Positions 7,663-15,023 of a stretch of 37,150 nucleotides of DNA are shown here, one piece after another. The notes below the pieces were generated by a model. The model searched no databases, had not been told where the DNA came from, and saw nothing but the letters and a program-made list of their open reading frames with translations. The position numbers were made by a program, and so were the translations under genes. Positions within the stretch are counted from its first letter, which is position 1; each line of letters starts with the position of its first letter. Where the stretch lies: positions 1 through 37,150 of the forward strand of contig JAITPA010000018.1 of assembly GCA_031289695.1 (NCBI GenBank), written 5' to 3'. Origin of the DNA: Holosporales bacterium. GTDB lineage: Bacteria > Pseudomonadota > Alphaproteobacteria > RUG11792.

Positions 7663-8856
7663 CTATTTTGTATGTTCCGATGTGTTAGGTTTTTGATCTT
7701 CGATTGGCCCATAGCCAAATACTTCTCGTTTCTCATTGATTGTCAAGAAATCTACATTATTAATTTTTTTCCACTCTGATTCTCTTCTTTTTGACAGTGC
7801 TGGGATTGAATCGATATCATACCATAATTTGTATTCAGTTTTGAATATGCTCCGTATCCAATTTGCAAATTCTCCTGCGATGATATTGAGAAGCGGAATC
7901 AGTGTTTCTTCCCAGAAATTATATCTTGCTTCTTTATAGTTCGAGAATGTTGCCGATGACATGCAGCCTATCAATATACTTGGGACTCCAAACGAGAGGG
8001 CTATCTCTTTCGCAGATAACTCTTTTCCTGATATGAAGTCAAGATCCTTTGGAGATAATCCCATTTCCTTCCATTCGAAATTTCCTTCGAGGAGAAGTAT
8101 TTTGCCGGCATTTCGGCCTCCTTCGTAAAGATTTCGTAGATTTTCCTTGAGCTCACGTCTCTTTTGAGGATCTATCGAGGACTTATACATCAACGCTCCC
8201 GACGGTCTTCCTCCATTTTGCAGAAATGATGTATTCTGCTGTGCGATGGCGTTGTGTTGATTTATTGAATACATAGCGACCTCAACTGGGCTCATGCCAT
8301 ACCAATCATCCAATGGATTGAAAAGCTTGATGTGAAGAACGTCACTTTCTCCAGTCTCCTGATTGACGTTGAATAACCTGCTTTTTTGCCCAGCAGAATA
8401 TTCATATCCAATCGGGATAGAACTTTTTCCAGGAATAATTCGGATTCTGTCTGGGCGAAGGGTGTGAAGTTCTTTTGGATTTTGCAAATCGTCTCTAACG
8501 ACTGTGATATAGCAATTTCCAGAAAGAAGAAGGTGTGATATTGCTTCTTCAATGAATGTTGTCTGATGTTGTTTTGAATTCGGTTTTCTTAGAAGATCAA
8601 GAATTTCGTGATTATAAAAAACTTCATCGATTTCGTTATGACCAGCCGTTTTCTCAAGGATCCAATTGACCGAAGCGATTGCCCTCGAGATTAGCTGGAC
8701 ACACCTATATACAATGATATTTTTCTTATATCCAATTTCTGAAAGATCGTCATAATCGGTGGCTGACGATGTTCTTGCTGTCTTATAAGAAACAAGCGCC
8801 GATTTTGAATCCCCGGTTTTTCCATATACATAACTTTTAAAAAATTTTGAGAACAT
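7663..8856 (-). CDS. HK97-family / gene-transfer-agent-type phage portal protein
   Basis: Portal proteins form the dodecameric ring through which DNA enters and leaves a phage or GTA head. The 397-residue product has the usual HK97-portal length and typical stretches. These include VYRCVQLISRAIASVNWIL near residue 50, HLLLSGNCYITVVRDD, LHTLRPDRIRIIPGK, IGYEYSAG, DVLHIKLFNPLDDWYGMSP, LQNGGRPSGALMYK, KEIALSFGVPSILIG and ARYNFWEETLIPLLNIIA. An AAAGGAAA ribosome-binding site precedes the ATG at 8856. No capsid, protease, terminase or tail gene adjoins it, so it is a lone relic or part of a dispersed GTA. The frame is intact, which argues for recent loss of neighbours or for retained function. Confidence 0.92.
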   Translation of the reverse strand: MFSKFFKSYVYGKTGDSKSALVSYKTARTSSATDYDDLSEIGYKKNIIVYRCVQLISRAIASVNWILEKTAGHNEIDEVFYNHEILDLLRKPNSKQHQTTFIEEAISHLLLSGNCYITVVRDDLQNPKELHTLRPDRIRIIPGKSSIPIGYEYSAGQKSRLFNVNQETGESDVLHIKLFNPLDDWYGMSPVEVAMYSINQHNAIAQQNTSFLQNGGRPSGALMYKSSIDPQKRRELKENLRNLYEGGRNAGKILLLEGNFEWKEMGLSPKDLDFISGKELSAKEIALSFGVPSILIGCMSSATFSNYKEARYNFWEETLIPLLNIIAGEFANWIRSIFKTEYKLWYDIDSIPALSKRRESEWKKINNVDFLTINEKREVFGYGPIEDQKPNTSEHTK

Positions 8857-8996
8857 AATTATTTTCCTTTAAATAAAATCTAACTAAATGATTTTCGAAA
8901 TTTCGAAATATGTCAAAAAGTTTTTTAGCCCATAGTCTTTATGCTTGATTTACTTCTTGAATTATGAGGCTTAATTAAATATTAACGCATGTTTGT

Positions 8997-9002
8997 TATA
9001 AT
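8997..9002 (+). promoter_or_regulatory. candidate -10 box for the secreted Thr/Ser/Gly-rich protein
   Basis: A perfect TATAAT lies 33 bases before the TTG start at 9036. A transcription start near 9009 would leave a leader of about 27 bases. The expected -35 position is AT-rich but unlike TTGACA, so this is tentative. Confidence 0.3.
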
Positions 9003-9035
9003 AATTGTGTGCGGGGTTAGTAGACGTAAAATATT

Positions 9036-10424
9036 TTGTTAATAAGAAAACACATTGTAATGGTAATATCATTGATTTCAGTCATGACTTCGAATGGCCT
9101 AACTTTTTTCGCTCCGACCGATGTGACGAAAGAAGCTGATGGTGCGAAGGATCAAGCGGCTGTAGCGGTTACTGGAGCAACATCCAAGACAGCCGCAACT
9201 GGCGGAGTACCACAGGCGATGGCCGTTGGAAAAGGACTCATCAACAAAGGGCTCGCCCTTGCTGGTCTCCTCGCTAGTAAAGGTTCATCGAAGAAACAGT
9301 CACCTCGGACACAACAGAACCAACAGTCCACCCAAGCAACCGGCATCGACAATCAGAGCAAACCGGTAGACGAAACACAGAATTCCGATAACTCCAATAC
9401 CGACGGCATAACCACAAAAGCGATCGGGAGTCCCGGCATCGAGAATACGGCAACTGAAACTGCCGGAGGATCGACTCTTAATGGCAAGGGGGATACCGAG
9501 CAGAAAGACGGAACTATAACCACAAATGACTCTGGTACCGGCAGCACAACCTCAGAAACGATCGGTAGTACTGGTGTCGGAGGTACAGTAACTAAAGCTA
9601 CCAATGACATCTCCACTGGAATTGCCGATAGCTCCAATACAAGGGAAACCGTGACTGGAGTAGCTGATGGCTCCAGCCTCGAAGACACTACGACAGAGCA
9701 GCTGAAAAGCGGAACCCAAGCCACAGGTAACCACGATACTGATAGCATAGCTGATGGAGTTGATGGTGATTCGAAATTGATAAGCTCAGCTGCTGAAGAA
9801 GCCGATAGTTCCAACCTAAGAGATGTCACACTCGGGGGTACCACCTCGAGAGGAATAATGAGCAGTGAGGGAATAGGTAACGCCACCACTGAGACAGTCG
9901 ATAGTCCTAGCACAGAGACCACAGGAACTACCGGCGACTCTGGCGAAGTGGACGCTGTCACGGGGGCTGTTGGAAATCCAGATCTGGGAGGCTTCTCTGA
10001 TGAATTGAGGGATAGAACTCTGACCTTAGGAAACATCTCCTCCGGTATTGCCGATGACTTGGAATCAAGGGGTACAACCGCTAGAACGACGGATAACTCT
10101 GGTGGACCCGATAAAATAGATGAAATAACGCAGGTTCCGCCGATGGGGGTATCTCAGACGCAAGGAAACGATACTGTGGATGATGATAGTAGGAAGGCCA
10201 GCATCCTGAGGAGAGTCATGGAAATTTATAAGCTGTGTGATACAATGGAAGGCAAGATATTTCTAATGGAGCAGTTGGTGAAGGACGTCGCTAATCTTGC
10301 TGATCAGGCTCAAATTCCGGCGTCGAGGGAGCTACTGAAAATCATGGAGATGGTGCACGTGCTACAGGAGCGATTGAAACTGCAGAAGCCACGAAAATCC
10401 GAGATGGCTGATCGTAGTTCATGA
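9036..10424 (+). CDS. secreted low-complexity Thr/Ser/Gly-rich protein, function unknown
   Basis: I do not recognise a family. The 462-residue product begins with a likely Sec signal peptide (MLIRKHIVMVISLISVMTSN, then GLTFFA). The TTG start at 9036 supplies the basic n-region; starting at the ATG at 9060 would lose it. Residues of about 85-380 are a low-complexity stretch rich in Thr, Ser, Gly, Asp and Asn, with loosely repeating words such as ATETAGGS, ATTETVDS and STGIADSS. The last 80 residues are different and look like a helical or coiled-coil domain (LRRVMEIYKLCDTMEGKIFL). It is G+C-richer than tssF or the ABC genes. The stop codon lies at the edge of a large palindrome. Possible roles are surface-exposed spacer or host-directed protein; neither is shown by sequence. 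Confidence 0.75.
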   Translation: MLIRKHIVMVISLISVMTSNGLTFFAPTDVTKEADGAKDQAAVAVTGATSKTAATGGVPQAMAVGKGLINKGLALAGLLASKGSSKKQSPRTQQNQQSTQATGIDNQSKPVDETQNSDNSNTDGITTKAIGSPGIENTATETAGGSTLNGKGDTEQKDGTITTNDSGTGSTTSETIGSTGVGGTVTKATNDISTGIADSSNTRETVTGVADGSSLEDTTTEQLKSGTQATGNHDTDSIADGVDGDSKLISSAAEEADSSNLRDVTLGGTTSRGIMSSEGIGNATTETVDSPSTETTGTTGDSGEVDAVTGAVGNPDLGGFSDELRDRTLTLGNISSGIADDLESRGTTARTTDNSGGPDKIDEITQVPPMGVSQTQGNDTVDDDSRKASILRRVMEIYKLCDTMEGKIFLMEQLVKDVANLADQAQIPASRELLKIMEMVHVLQERLKLQKPRKSEMADRSS

Positions 10425-10537
10425 GGAGAGAGAGGAGAACGACGACCAGCAAAGCAAAGCTTTGCCATCGTCTTTCAGAGCGATGCCACAATCTTTCTCC
10501 GAAAGATTGTGGAGGTCGTCGTTTCCTCTCTCTCCTC
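10423..10537. repeat. nested palindrome with cloverleaf-like (four-way) folding potential
   Basis: A 24-bp outer stem with one bulged base pairs 10423-10447 with 10514-10537 (GAGGAGAGAGAGGA... with ...TCCTCTCTCTCCTC, closed by CGACGACC/GGTCGTCG). Inside, three hairpins follow one another without gaps. The first is GCAAAG/CTTTGC (10449-10465, loop CAAAG). The second is CATCGTCT with AGA-G-CGATG (10466-10485, loop TTC). The third is a perfect 12-bp stem, CCACAATCTTTC/GAAAGATTGTGG (10486-10512, loop TCC). Only two single A residues are unpaired at the junction. The left arm overlaps the stop codon of the preceding gene. It has no T-run, so it is not a standard intrinsic terminator. A palindromic mobile element or a structured 3' end are possible. 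Confidence 0.85.
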
Positions 10538-10574
10538 TTACTTCCATACCATGCCGTTTGAAAAGTTTTGAATA

Positions 10575-10735
10575 TTAGAAAAAACAGAATCGAAAACCTC
10601 AGCATCTCTATGCTTTTGCTGTAACATTTAGTTTTCTTATGTAATCTAGCTAAGTAATATCTTAATTTTGAATTGAAAGATTCTTCATGAAGGTCAGGAG
10701 TATGTTCATGAAAGGATCTAAAAAAAATATTGACC
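10575..10735 (-). pseudogene. IS1-family transposase C-terminal remnant
   Basis: The minus strand encodes HEESFNSKLRYYLARLHKKT followed by KCYSKSIEMLRFSILFFL, which is the C-terminal signature of IS1-type InsB transposases. Everything upstream of this in the transposase is gone, and the original stop codon seems lost, since the frame runs on into the neighbouring palindrome. A 12-bp inverted repeat (ATACCATGCCGT at 10546-10557, ACGGCATGGTAT at 10788-10799) brackets the remnant and may be what is left of element ends. Confidence 0.75.
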
Positions 10736-10835
10736 GTGCCGTCCGACAACTGGCACACTAAATCGCGGAGAGGTGAACTATGTCGATACGGCATGGTATC
10801 ACCCGTTTGGGACAACAAGTTACAAGGGGAAAAAA

Positions 10836-12512
10836 ATGAAAATATCAGACAAGATGAGGTTTTTTTTGTTGTCTATTGCGACAATTCCAGCGTCGATGAT
10901 GATCGATCAGATTGCCACCGTACATGCCGCTAGCGGCGCAGATCTATTAATCATGCCGTTGACAAATGGAGACGAAATAACAACGAAGCTAGACTCGAAT
11001 AAGACATCAGCGGAAACACTCGTAGATCTGAGTAGAAATCTATTCAGCCTACGGAGAGCGACAGGTCCTCAAGTCGTAAGGGTGGGTGAGCTAGAAGCTG
11101 GAAGTGCCGACATAAAAGAGAGAAAGCTACTAGCGTACATAATTATCAGTCTGGGAATATTTGGGAATATCGCAGTCAATACACATCTCCTTGAAGGTAC
11201 AGATATTTGGGTTGGTGAATTGTGCTCAGTTATCAGGATAAGGCTACTGCTTGATATTAGACATGAACTCGAGGAGTGGATTTCACAGATGAGAGCCGAA
11301 ATAGGTGGGCAGATACCTGTAAGAATAGCGCTGAGAGCTATGGCGGATCAAACGCCATACCTTTTAGCGGAGTGGGTAACGAACAATACAATCAACGGGT
11401 ATATTGAAGCGCTTATGTGGGCCAATGAAACTAATCGTATAGCCATGGATTTTAGAAGTGGTAATCTGAACTATAAACCGCAATTAGTGATAATATCGAC
11501 TATGCTATACAGGGCAATGGAAGAAGGATTTACGTATATTACAGCAGACGGGGTTGAAGAAAGAAGATTAAAAGACGTAGGACGCGAGAAGATGCAGGAA
11601 TATGCATCCGTCTTCACGATACTCGCACAAGGCGCATTAGGCAACACTTTCAATAATGAAGTATTCGTGCAGCAATTTTGTGGAGTTGAAGACATCCTGG
11701 CACCGGTATTGACTTCTGTTGAGCAGGAACGGAAACCTGATAAACACGCATTGGAGAAGATAATGGTAGCACAGGCAGCGGCAAAGGGAAAACCGACAAC
11801 TCTTACCGAACTGAAAGAAAAGGTCAGAAAGAAAACAGAAAAATATCCCGAAAAGAGACAGCTCGTGATGCACGTGACGGGTACCGCCAACGGACTAGTC
11901 GATGAGTTCGAGTTACGACATGCAGGAATGTGGCAGGAAATTATGGGAATTCGCAATGAGAAAACCCAAGTCGTAGTGAATGCCGTTGTTGAAATTATGG
12001 AACAGAGGAGGCAAAATCCGCTCAGCCTCACGGAACTGGCGAATCTGAGAAATAGAATCAGAGCGGAATTAATGGAACTCGTTTATCGAGCGACGGGGAA
12101 GTCAAGAGAATGGCTCAATGCTGATATGTTTGACTCCGTGGTTAACCAAGCCCTTCACGAAATAATAACCAGAACACTCATGTATGGAGATATAGTACTC
12201 CTTGCCTTGCTAAACAGAGATATTGCACCAATTTCTCCAACCAGAATGTGTATCCAACTTTGTGTGAGAATTACACCGGAACGACCCAATGCTAGTATGT
12301 TCAACTCACCAGTGGGGGTTAACCCGGATATTCGTAGGATAATAACGGAAGCATTAGAGGACTGTGGCCAAAATGCTGATATGTTCGACCCACTGGCTGG
12401 GGTTAACCAGGATTTTCGCGAAATAATAGCGAGAATCCCAGATGACTGTGGCCGAGTAACACTTGCCAATTTAAAGAAGGATGTTGACTCTACCTTTTTG
12501 CTCGATACATAA
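10836..12512 (+). CDS. secreted protein of unknown function with C-terminal 28-residue repeats
   Basis: I do not recognise a family. Translation most likely begins at the ATG at 10836, because AAGGGGA ends six bases upstream and the product then starts with a good signal peptide (MKISDKMRFFLLSIATIPAS, cleavage likely after VHA). This gives 558 residues; the frame is open back to 10773. The body is mostly helical, with charged segments such as LTELKEKVRKKTEKYPEKRQ and no transmembrane segment beyond the signal. The C-terminus holds two tandem 28-residue units beginning NASMFNSPVGVNPD and NADMFDPLAGVNQD, and an older third unit (NADMFDSVVNQA) about 57 residues earlier. A hairpin (GTGCC/GGCAC, 10736-10756) lies upstream. 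Likely exported to the periplasm or beyond; its target is unknown. Confidence 0.75.
   Translation: MKISDKMRFFLLSIATIPASMMIDQIATVHAASGADLLIMPLTNGDEITTKLDSNKTSAETLVDLSRNLFSLRRATGPQVVRVGELEAGSADIKERKLLAYIIISLGIFGNIAVNTHLLEGTDIWVGELCSVIRIRLLLDIRHELEEWISQMRAEIGGQIPVRIALRAMADQTPYLLAEWVTNNTINGYIEALMWANETNRIAMDFRSGNLNYKPQLVIISTMLYRAMEEGFTYITADGVEERRLKDVGREKMQEYASVFTILAQGALGNTFNNEVFVQQFCGVEDILAPVLTSVEQERKPDKHALEKIMVAQAAAKGKPTTLTELKEKVRKKTEKYPEKRQLVMHVTGTANGLVDEFELRHAGMWQEIMGIRNEKTQVVVNAVVEIMEQRRQNPLSLTELANLRNRIRAELMELVYRATGKSREWLNADMFDSVVNQALHEIITRTLMYGDIVLLALLNRDIAPISPTRMCIQLCVRITPERPNASMFNSPVGVNPDIRRIITEALEDCGQNADMFDPLAGVNQDFREIIARIPDDCGRVTLANLKKDVDSTFLLDT
12288..12455 (+). repeat. two tandem 84-bp coding repeats
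   Basis: Units 12288-12371 and 12372-12455 both start AATGCT(A/G)(G/A)TATGTTC and end GACTGTGGCC(A/G)(A/G). They encode 28-residue units ending EDCGQ and DDCGR. A degenerate earlier unit starts at 12117 (NADMFDS). Expansion within the gene by tandem duplication is the simplest reading. Confidence 0.7.
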
Positions 12513-12599
12513 ATTGCAAAACTCACGATTTGATCTGACAGACAGTGATACTAAGCACAGCTGGGTGTCACGCAACTTGTATACGTTTTCATTAGATTT

Positions 12600-12815
12600 T
12601 CAATTGTAATATTTTAGCCATTTATCTATGTTTTTCTGGAGTTCTCCAACGTTTTCGTAGATCTTTTTCCTGAAAGCAACTCCATCGTAAAACTCCTGTT
12701 TCATAGTCCAGTGAAACCTCTCGGCTATCTCATTCGTTTGCGGATGACACGCATTCGTCATCGTGTGTTCAATCTCTTCAACGCTTTTTTCCTCTGTTGC
12801 TAACTGTCAATCTCT
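12600..12815 (-). pseudogene. IS481/IS3-type transposase (rve integrase core) C-terminal remnant
   Basis: The minus strand is open from about 12815 to a TGA at 12600-12602 and reads QLATEEKSVEEIEHTMTNAC, HPQTNEIAERFHWTMKQEFY, DGVAFRKKIYENVGELQK and NIDKWLKYYN. The HPQTN-x-x-AERF segment, with its catalytic Glu, and the following FYDGVAFRKK are typical of the integrase core of IS481-type transposases. The N-terminal two thirds and any start codon are missing. It ends about 30 bases before the rplM promoter. Confidence 0.8.
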
Positions 12816-12845
12816 ATTTCTATGGGCGTAATTTGTTATGTGGTG

Positions 12846-12875
12846 TTGACAGATGTCCAGTTTTCGCGATAGAAT
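12846..12875 (+). promoter_or_regulatory. sigma70-type promoter for rplM-rpsI
   Basis: A perfect TTGACA (12846-12851) is followed after 18 bases by TAGAAT (12870-12875). Transcription would start near 12882, which leaves about 27 bases before the GTG at 12909 and only six before the alternative TTG at 12888. The spacer contains AGATGTCCAGTTTT, a word that recurs upstream of carD. Confidence 0.6.
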
Positions 12876-12908
12876 AACGTGTAGTTTTTGTTTTTATGGT
12901 TGCTCCTC

Positions 12909-13379
12909 GTGGGTACGTCTTTTGTAAAAACTGGAAAAGTAGAGCGGAAATGGATCCTTATCGATGCCGAGGGGATGATATTGGGAAGGATGGCCGTTAT
13001 AATAGCAAACATTCTTCGTGGAAAAAATAAGCCGTTTTTTACCCCTCATGTCGATTGCGGTGATCACGTTGTGGTGATCAATGCTAACAAGGTTGCATTT
13101 ACCGGGAAAAAACTTGATGACAAAAAATATTATTGGCATTCTGGGTATCCGGGTGGTATCAAAAATCGAACGATGAGACAATTGCTTGAAGAGCCTAGAT
13201 CTGATCGTGTTGTCTTCAATGCAGTCAAGAGGATGATGTCAAAGGGGCCGTTGTCCCGTGATATTTTATCGAAGCTTCGGGTCTATAAAGGGCATAGTCA
13301 TCCCCATGAAGCTCAGAAGCTGGAAGCGTTAGATATCTCTAAATTAAACAATAAGAATAGTCGGAGAGTGGTATCATGA
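12909..13379 (+). CDS. rplM: 50S ribosomal protein L13
   Basis: L13 is an early assembly protein of the large subunit. The 156-residue product shows the family segments [56 protein letters not shown] and [21 protein letters not shown] choose the GTG at 12909 as start, since it gives the expected N-terminus ([15 protein letters not shown]) and leaves room for a leader after the promoter at 12846-12875. The upstream TTG at 12888 would add an odd hydrophobic MFLWLLL. The stop overlaps the rpsI start (ATGA), so the pair is translationally coupled, as usual for rplM-rpsI. Confidence 0.96.
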   Translation: MGTSFVKTGKVERKWILIDAEGMILGRMAVIIANILRGKNKPFFTPHVDCGDHVVVINANKVAFTGKKLDDKKYYWHSGYPGGIKNRTMRQLLEEPRSDRVVFNAVKRMMSKGPLSRDILSKLRVYKGHSHPHEAQKLEALDISKLNNKNSRRVVS

Positions 13380-13831
13380 TTGAATTTAATAACGAGCCGG
13401 TGCAGGTAGAGATCCCAGAAAAAAGGGAACAGAGGCTTGATGCCCAGGGAAGATCATATGCGACCGGAAAAAGAAAAACGTCGGTGGCCAGAGTTTGGAT
13501 TAAACTTGGATCGGGGAAAATAGTTGTGAACGGTAAATCTCAGGATCAATATTTTGGGCGAGATGTCCTCAGCATGATGATTAACCAACCGTTTGCTGTT
13601 GCTTCAAGAGAAGGACAGTACGATGTTTATTGCACCGTGAAAGGTGGAGGTTTGTCGGGCCAGGCAGGCGCCGTCAAGCACGGAATCAGTAAGGCCCTTG
13701 ATACTTTCGAACCAGATTTACACAAGCTGCTAAAGCAATTTGGATTTTTGACGAGAGACTCCAGGATTGTTGAGAGGAAGAAATACGGTCATAGGAAGGC
13801 TCGCAGGAGATTTCAGTTCTCGAAGAGGTAA
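13376..13831 (+). CDS. rpsI: 30S ribosomal protein S9
   Basis: S9 belongs to the 30S head and its C-terminal tail reaches the P-site tRNA. The 151-residue product has an N-terminal extension of about 25 residues, as is common in alphaproteobacteria. The core follows: [55 protein letters not shown] and the basic tail ending RRRFQFSKR. The final Lys-Arg is the conserved tRNA-contacting end. The ATG overlaps the end of rplM by 4 bases. The symporter gene follows after 7 bases and may share the transcript. Confidence 0.97.
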   Translation: MIEFNNEPVQVEIPEKREQRLDAQGRSYATGKRKTSVARVWIKLGSGKIVVNGKSQDQYFGRDVLSMMINQPFAVASREGQYDVYCTVKGGGLSGQAGAVKHGISKALDTFEPDLHKLLKQFGFLTRDSRIVERKKYGHRKARRRFQFSKR

Positions 13832-13838
13832 TATTTCC

Positions 13839-15008
13839 ATGGGAAATAGTTTCCAGAATTTTAGAATGCCACTAATCTTTTTAGTGACACTGTTGCTTCC
13901 AGTGTTTTTCTGTCATCTTATCCCGGATGTCGTGAGGTCTTCTCTGTATGCTGTGAGTTTGTCCATAAAGGAACTACTCATATTTTCGTTGCCGTTTATT
14001 ATTTTTTCGTTGGTTTTTAACTCAATAACGAAGATAGGAACTAAGGCTCTTGGGTACGCAGTTGTAATCGTTTCGTTGGTATATATCTCAAATTTCACTA
14101 ACACAATGTTGTCGTACGGAGTATCGTCAATTATTTCGACGTTTGAAGCTGGGTTAAAGACGACGCATACTAATGGTGGATCCAATCTACAGCCAAATTT
14201 CATCCTCAGTATCCCAAAAATAATATCAAATGATATTGCACTAGTATTTGGTGTTTTGTCTGGATTTATAGTTGGGCTTTTTAAGAACGGTACGGCAATA
14301 AAAATGTCAGTAGTACTTGATAAATTTACAAAGTTATTTTTTAAAGTTCTTATACCATTAATGCCACTTTTTATTGTTGGAACGGCAGTAAAGCTTCAAC
14401 AGGATGGTATTTTAACATCAATAGTTGAAAAGTATTTACCAATATTGTGCATCTTTTTATTCGCAGCTTGTGGAGCTATAACTGTTCAATTGGTGGTTTT
14501 AGCGAAATTTCGAATTGGTAAAGTTTTGGAATACATTAAGAATACATTGCCGGCTATGATAACTGCACTTGGATCAATGTCCAGCGCTGCAGCTTTGCCT
14601 CTTTCAATTGAGGCTGCAGAGAAGAATCTGCAGGATAAAACGAATGCTGGCATTATAGTCCCATCCGTTGTAAATATTCATCTAGTTGGTGATTGCTTTT
14701 TTATTCCAATGATTGCAATAGCTGTTATGGTATCATTCAATTTGGATTTTCCTGATATATCAAAATACTTACTGTTCGCTGTTCATTTTGTTATAGCGAA
14801 ATTTGCGGTGGCGGCGGTACCTGGTGGGGGAGTTTTGGTTATGCTGCCGATTATGCAGAAATACCTTGGATTGTCGGCTGATATGCTTGCCCTTGTAACG
14901 GCGCTGTATGTCTTGTTTGATCCACTTATAACTATGTGTAATGTTGCCGGGAATGCCTCAATGGCAATTGCTTTTGACAAGGTAGTTGGCCGCATGACAA
15001 AACGATAA
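13839..15008 (+). CDS. dicarboxylate/amino-acid:cation symporter (DAACS family)
   Basis: This is a glutamate/aspartate- or C4-dicarboxylate-type secondary importer of the inner membrane, driven by sodium or protons. From the ATG at 13839 (AGAGG about 10 bases upstream) it is 389 residues with about eight membrane segments plus re-entrant loops. The serine-rich hairpin motif is seen as GSMSSAAALPLSIEAA. The substrate/cation segment normally reading NMDGT is altered to NIHLVGDCFF, so the substrate may differ from classical GltP. A second re-entrant loop is at AAVPGGGVLVMLP, and the last motif at NVAGNASMAIAFDK. It follows rpsI closely and ends 15 bases from the convergent trkH. Uptake of host amino acids or organic acids would suit an intracellular life. 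Confidence 0.9.
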   Translation: MGNSFQNFRMPLIFLVTLLLPVFFCHLIPDVVRSSLYAVSLSIKELLIFSLPFIIFSLVFNSITKIGTKALGYAVVIVSLVYISNFTNTMLSYGVSSIISTFEAGLKTTHTNGGSNLQPNFILSIPKIISNDIALVFGVLSGFIVGLFKNGTAIKMSVVLDKFTKLFFKVLIPLMPLFIVGTAVKLQQDGILTSIVEKYLPILCIFLFAACGAITVQLVVLAKFRIGKVLEYIKNTLPAMITALGSMSSAAALPLSIEAAEKNLQDKTNAGIIVPSVVNIHLVGDCFFIPMIAIAVMVSFNLDFPDISKYLLFAVHFVIAKFAVAAVPGGGVLVMLPIMQKYLGLSADMLALVTALYVLFDPLITMCNVAGNASMAIAFDKVVGRMTKR

Positions 15009-15023
15009 GTTTTTGAAATTGTC

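Noticed and set aside
9353-10036. A 227-codon minus-strand frame rich in Val, Ser and Pro
   Set aside because: It is the antisense of the low-complexity region of the secreted protein; repetitive codons there keep the other strand open.
10342-10818. A 158-codon minus-strand frame as one gene
   Set aside because: Only its middle is IS1-derived; the rest is antisense of the palindrome and of the preceding gene.
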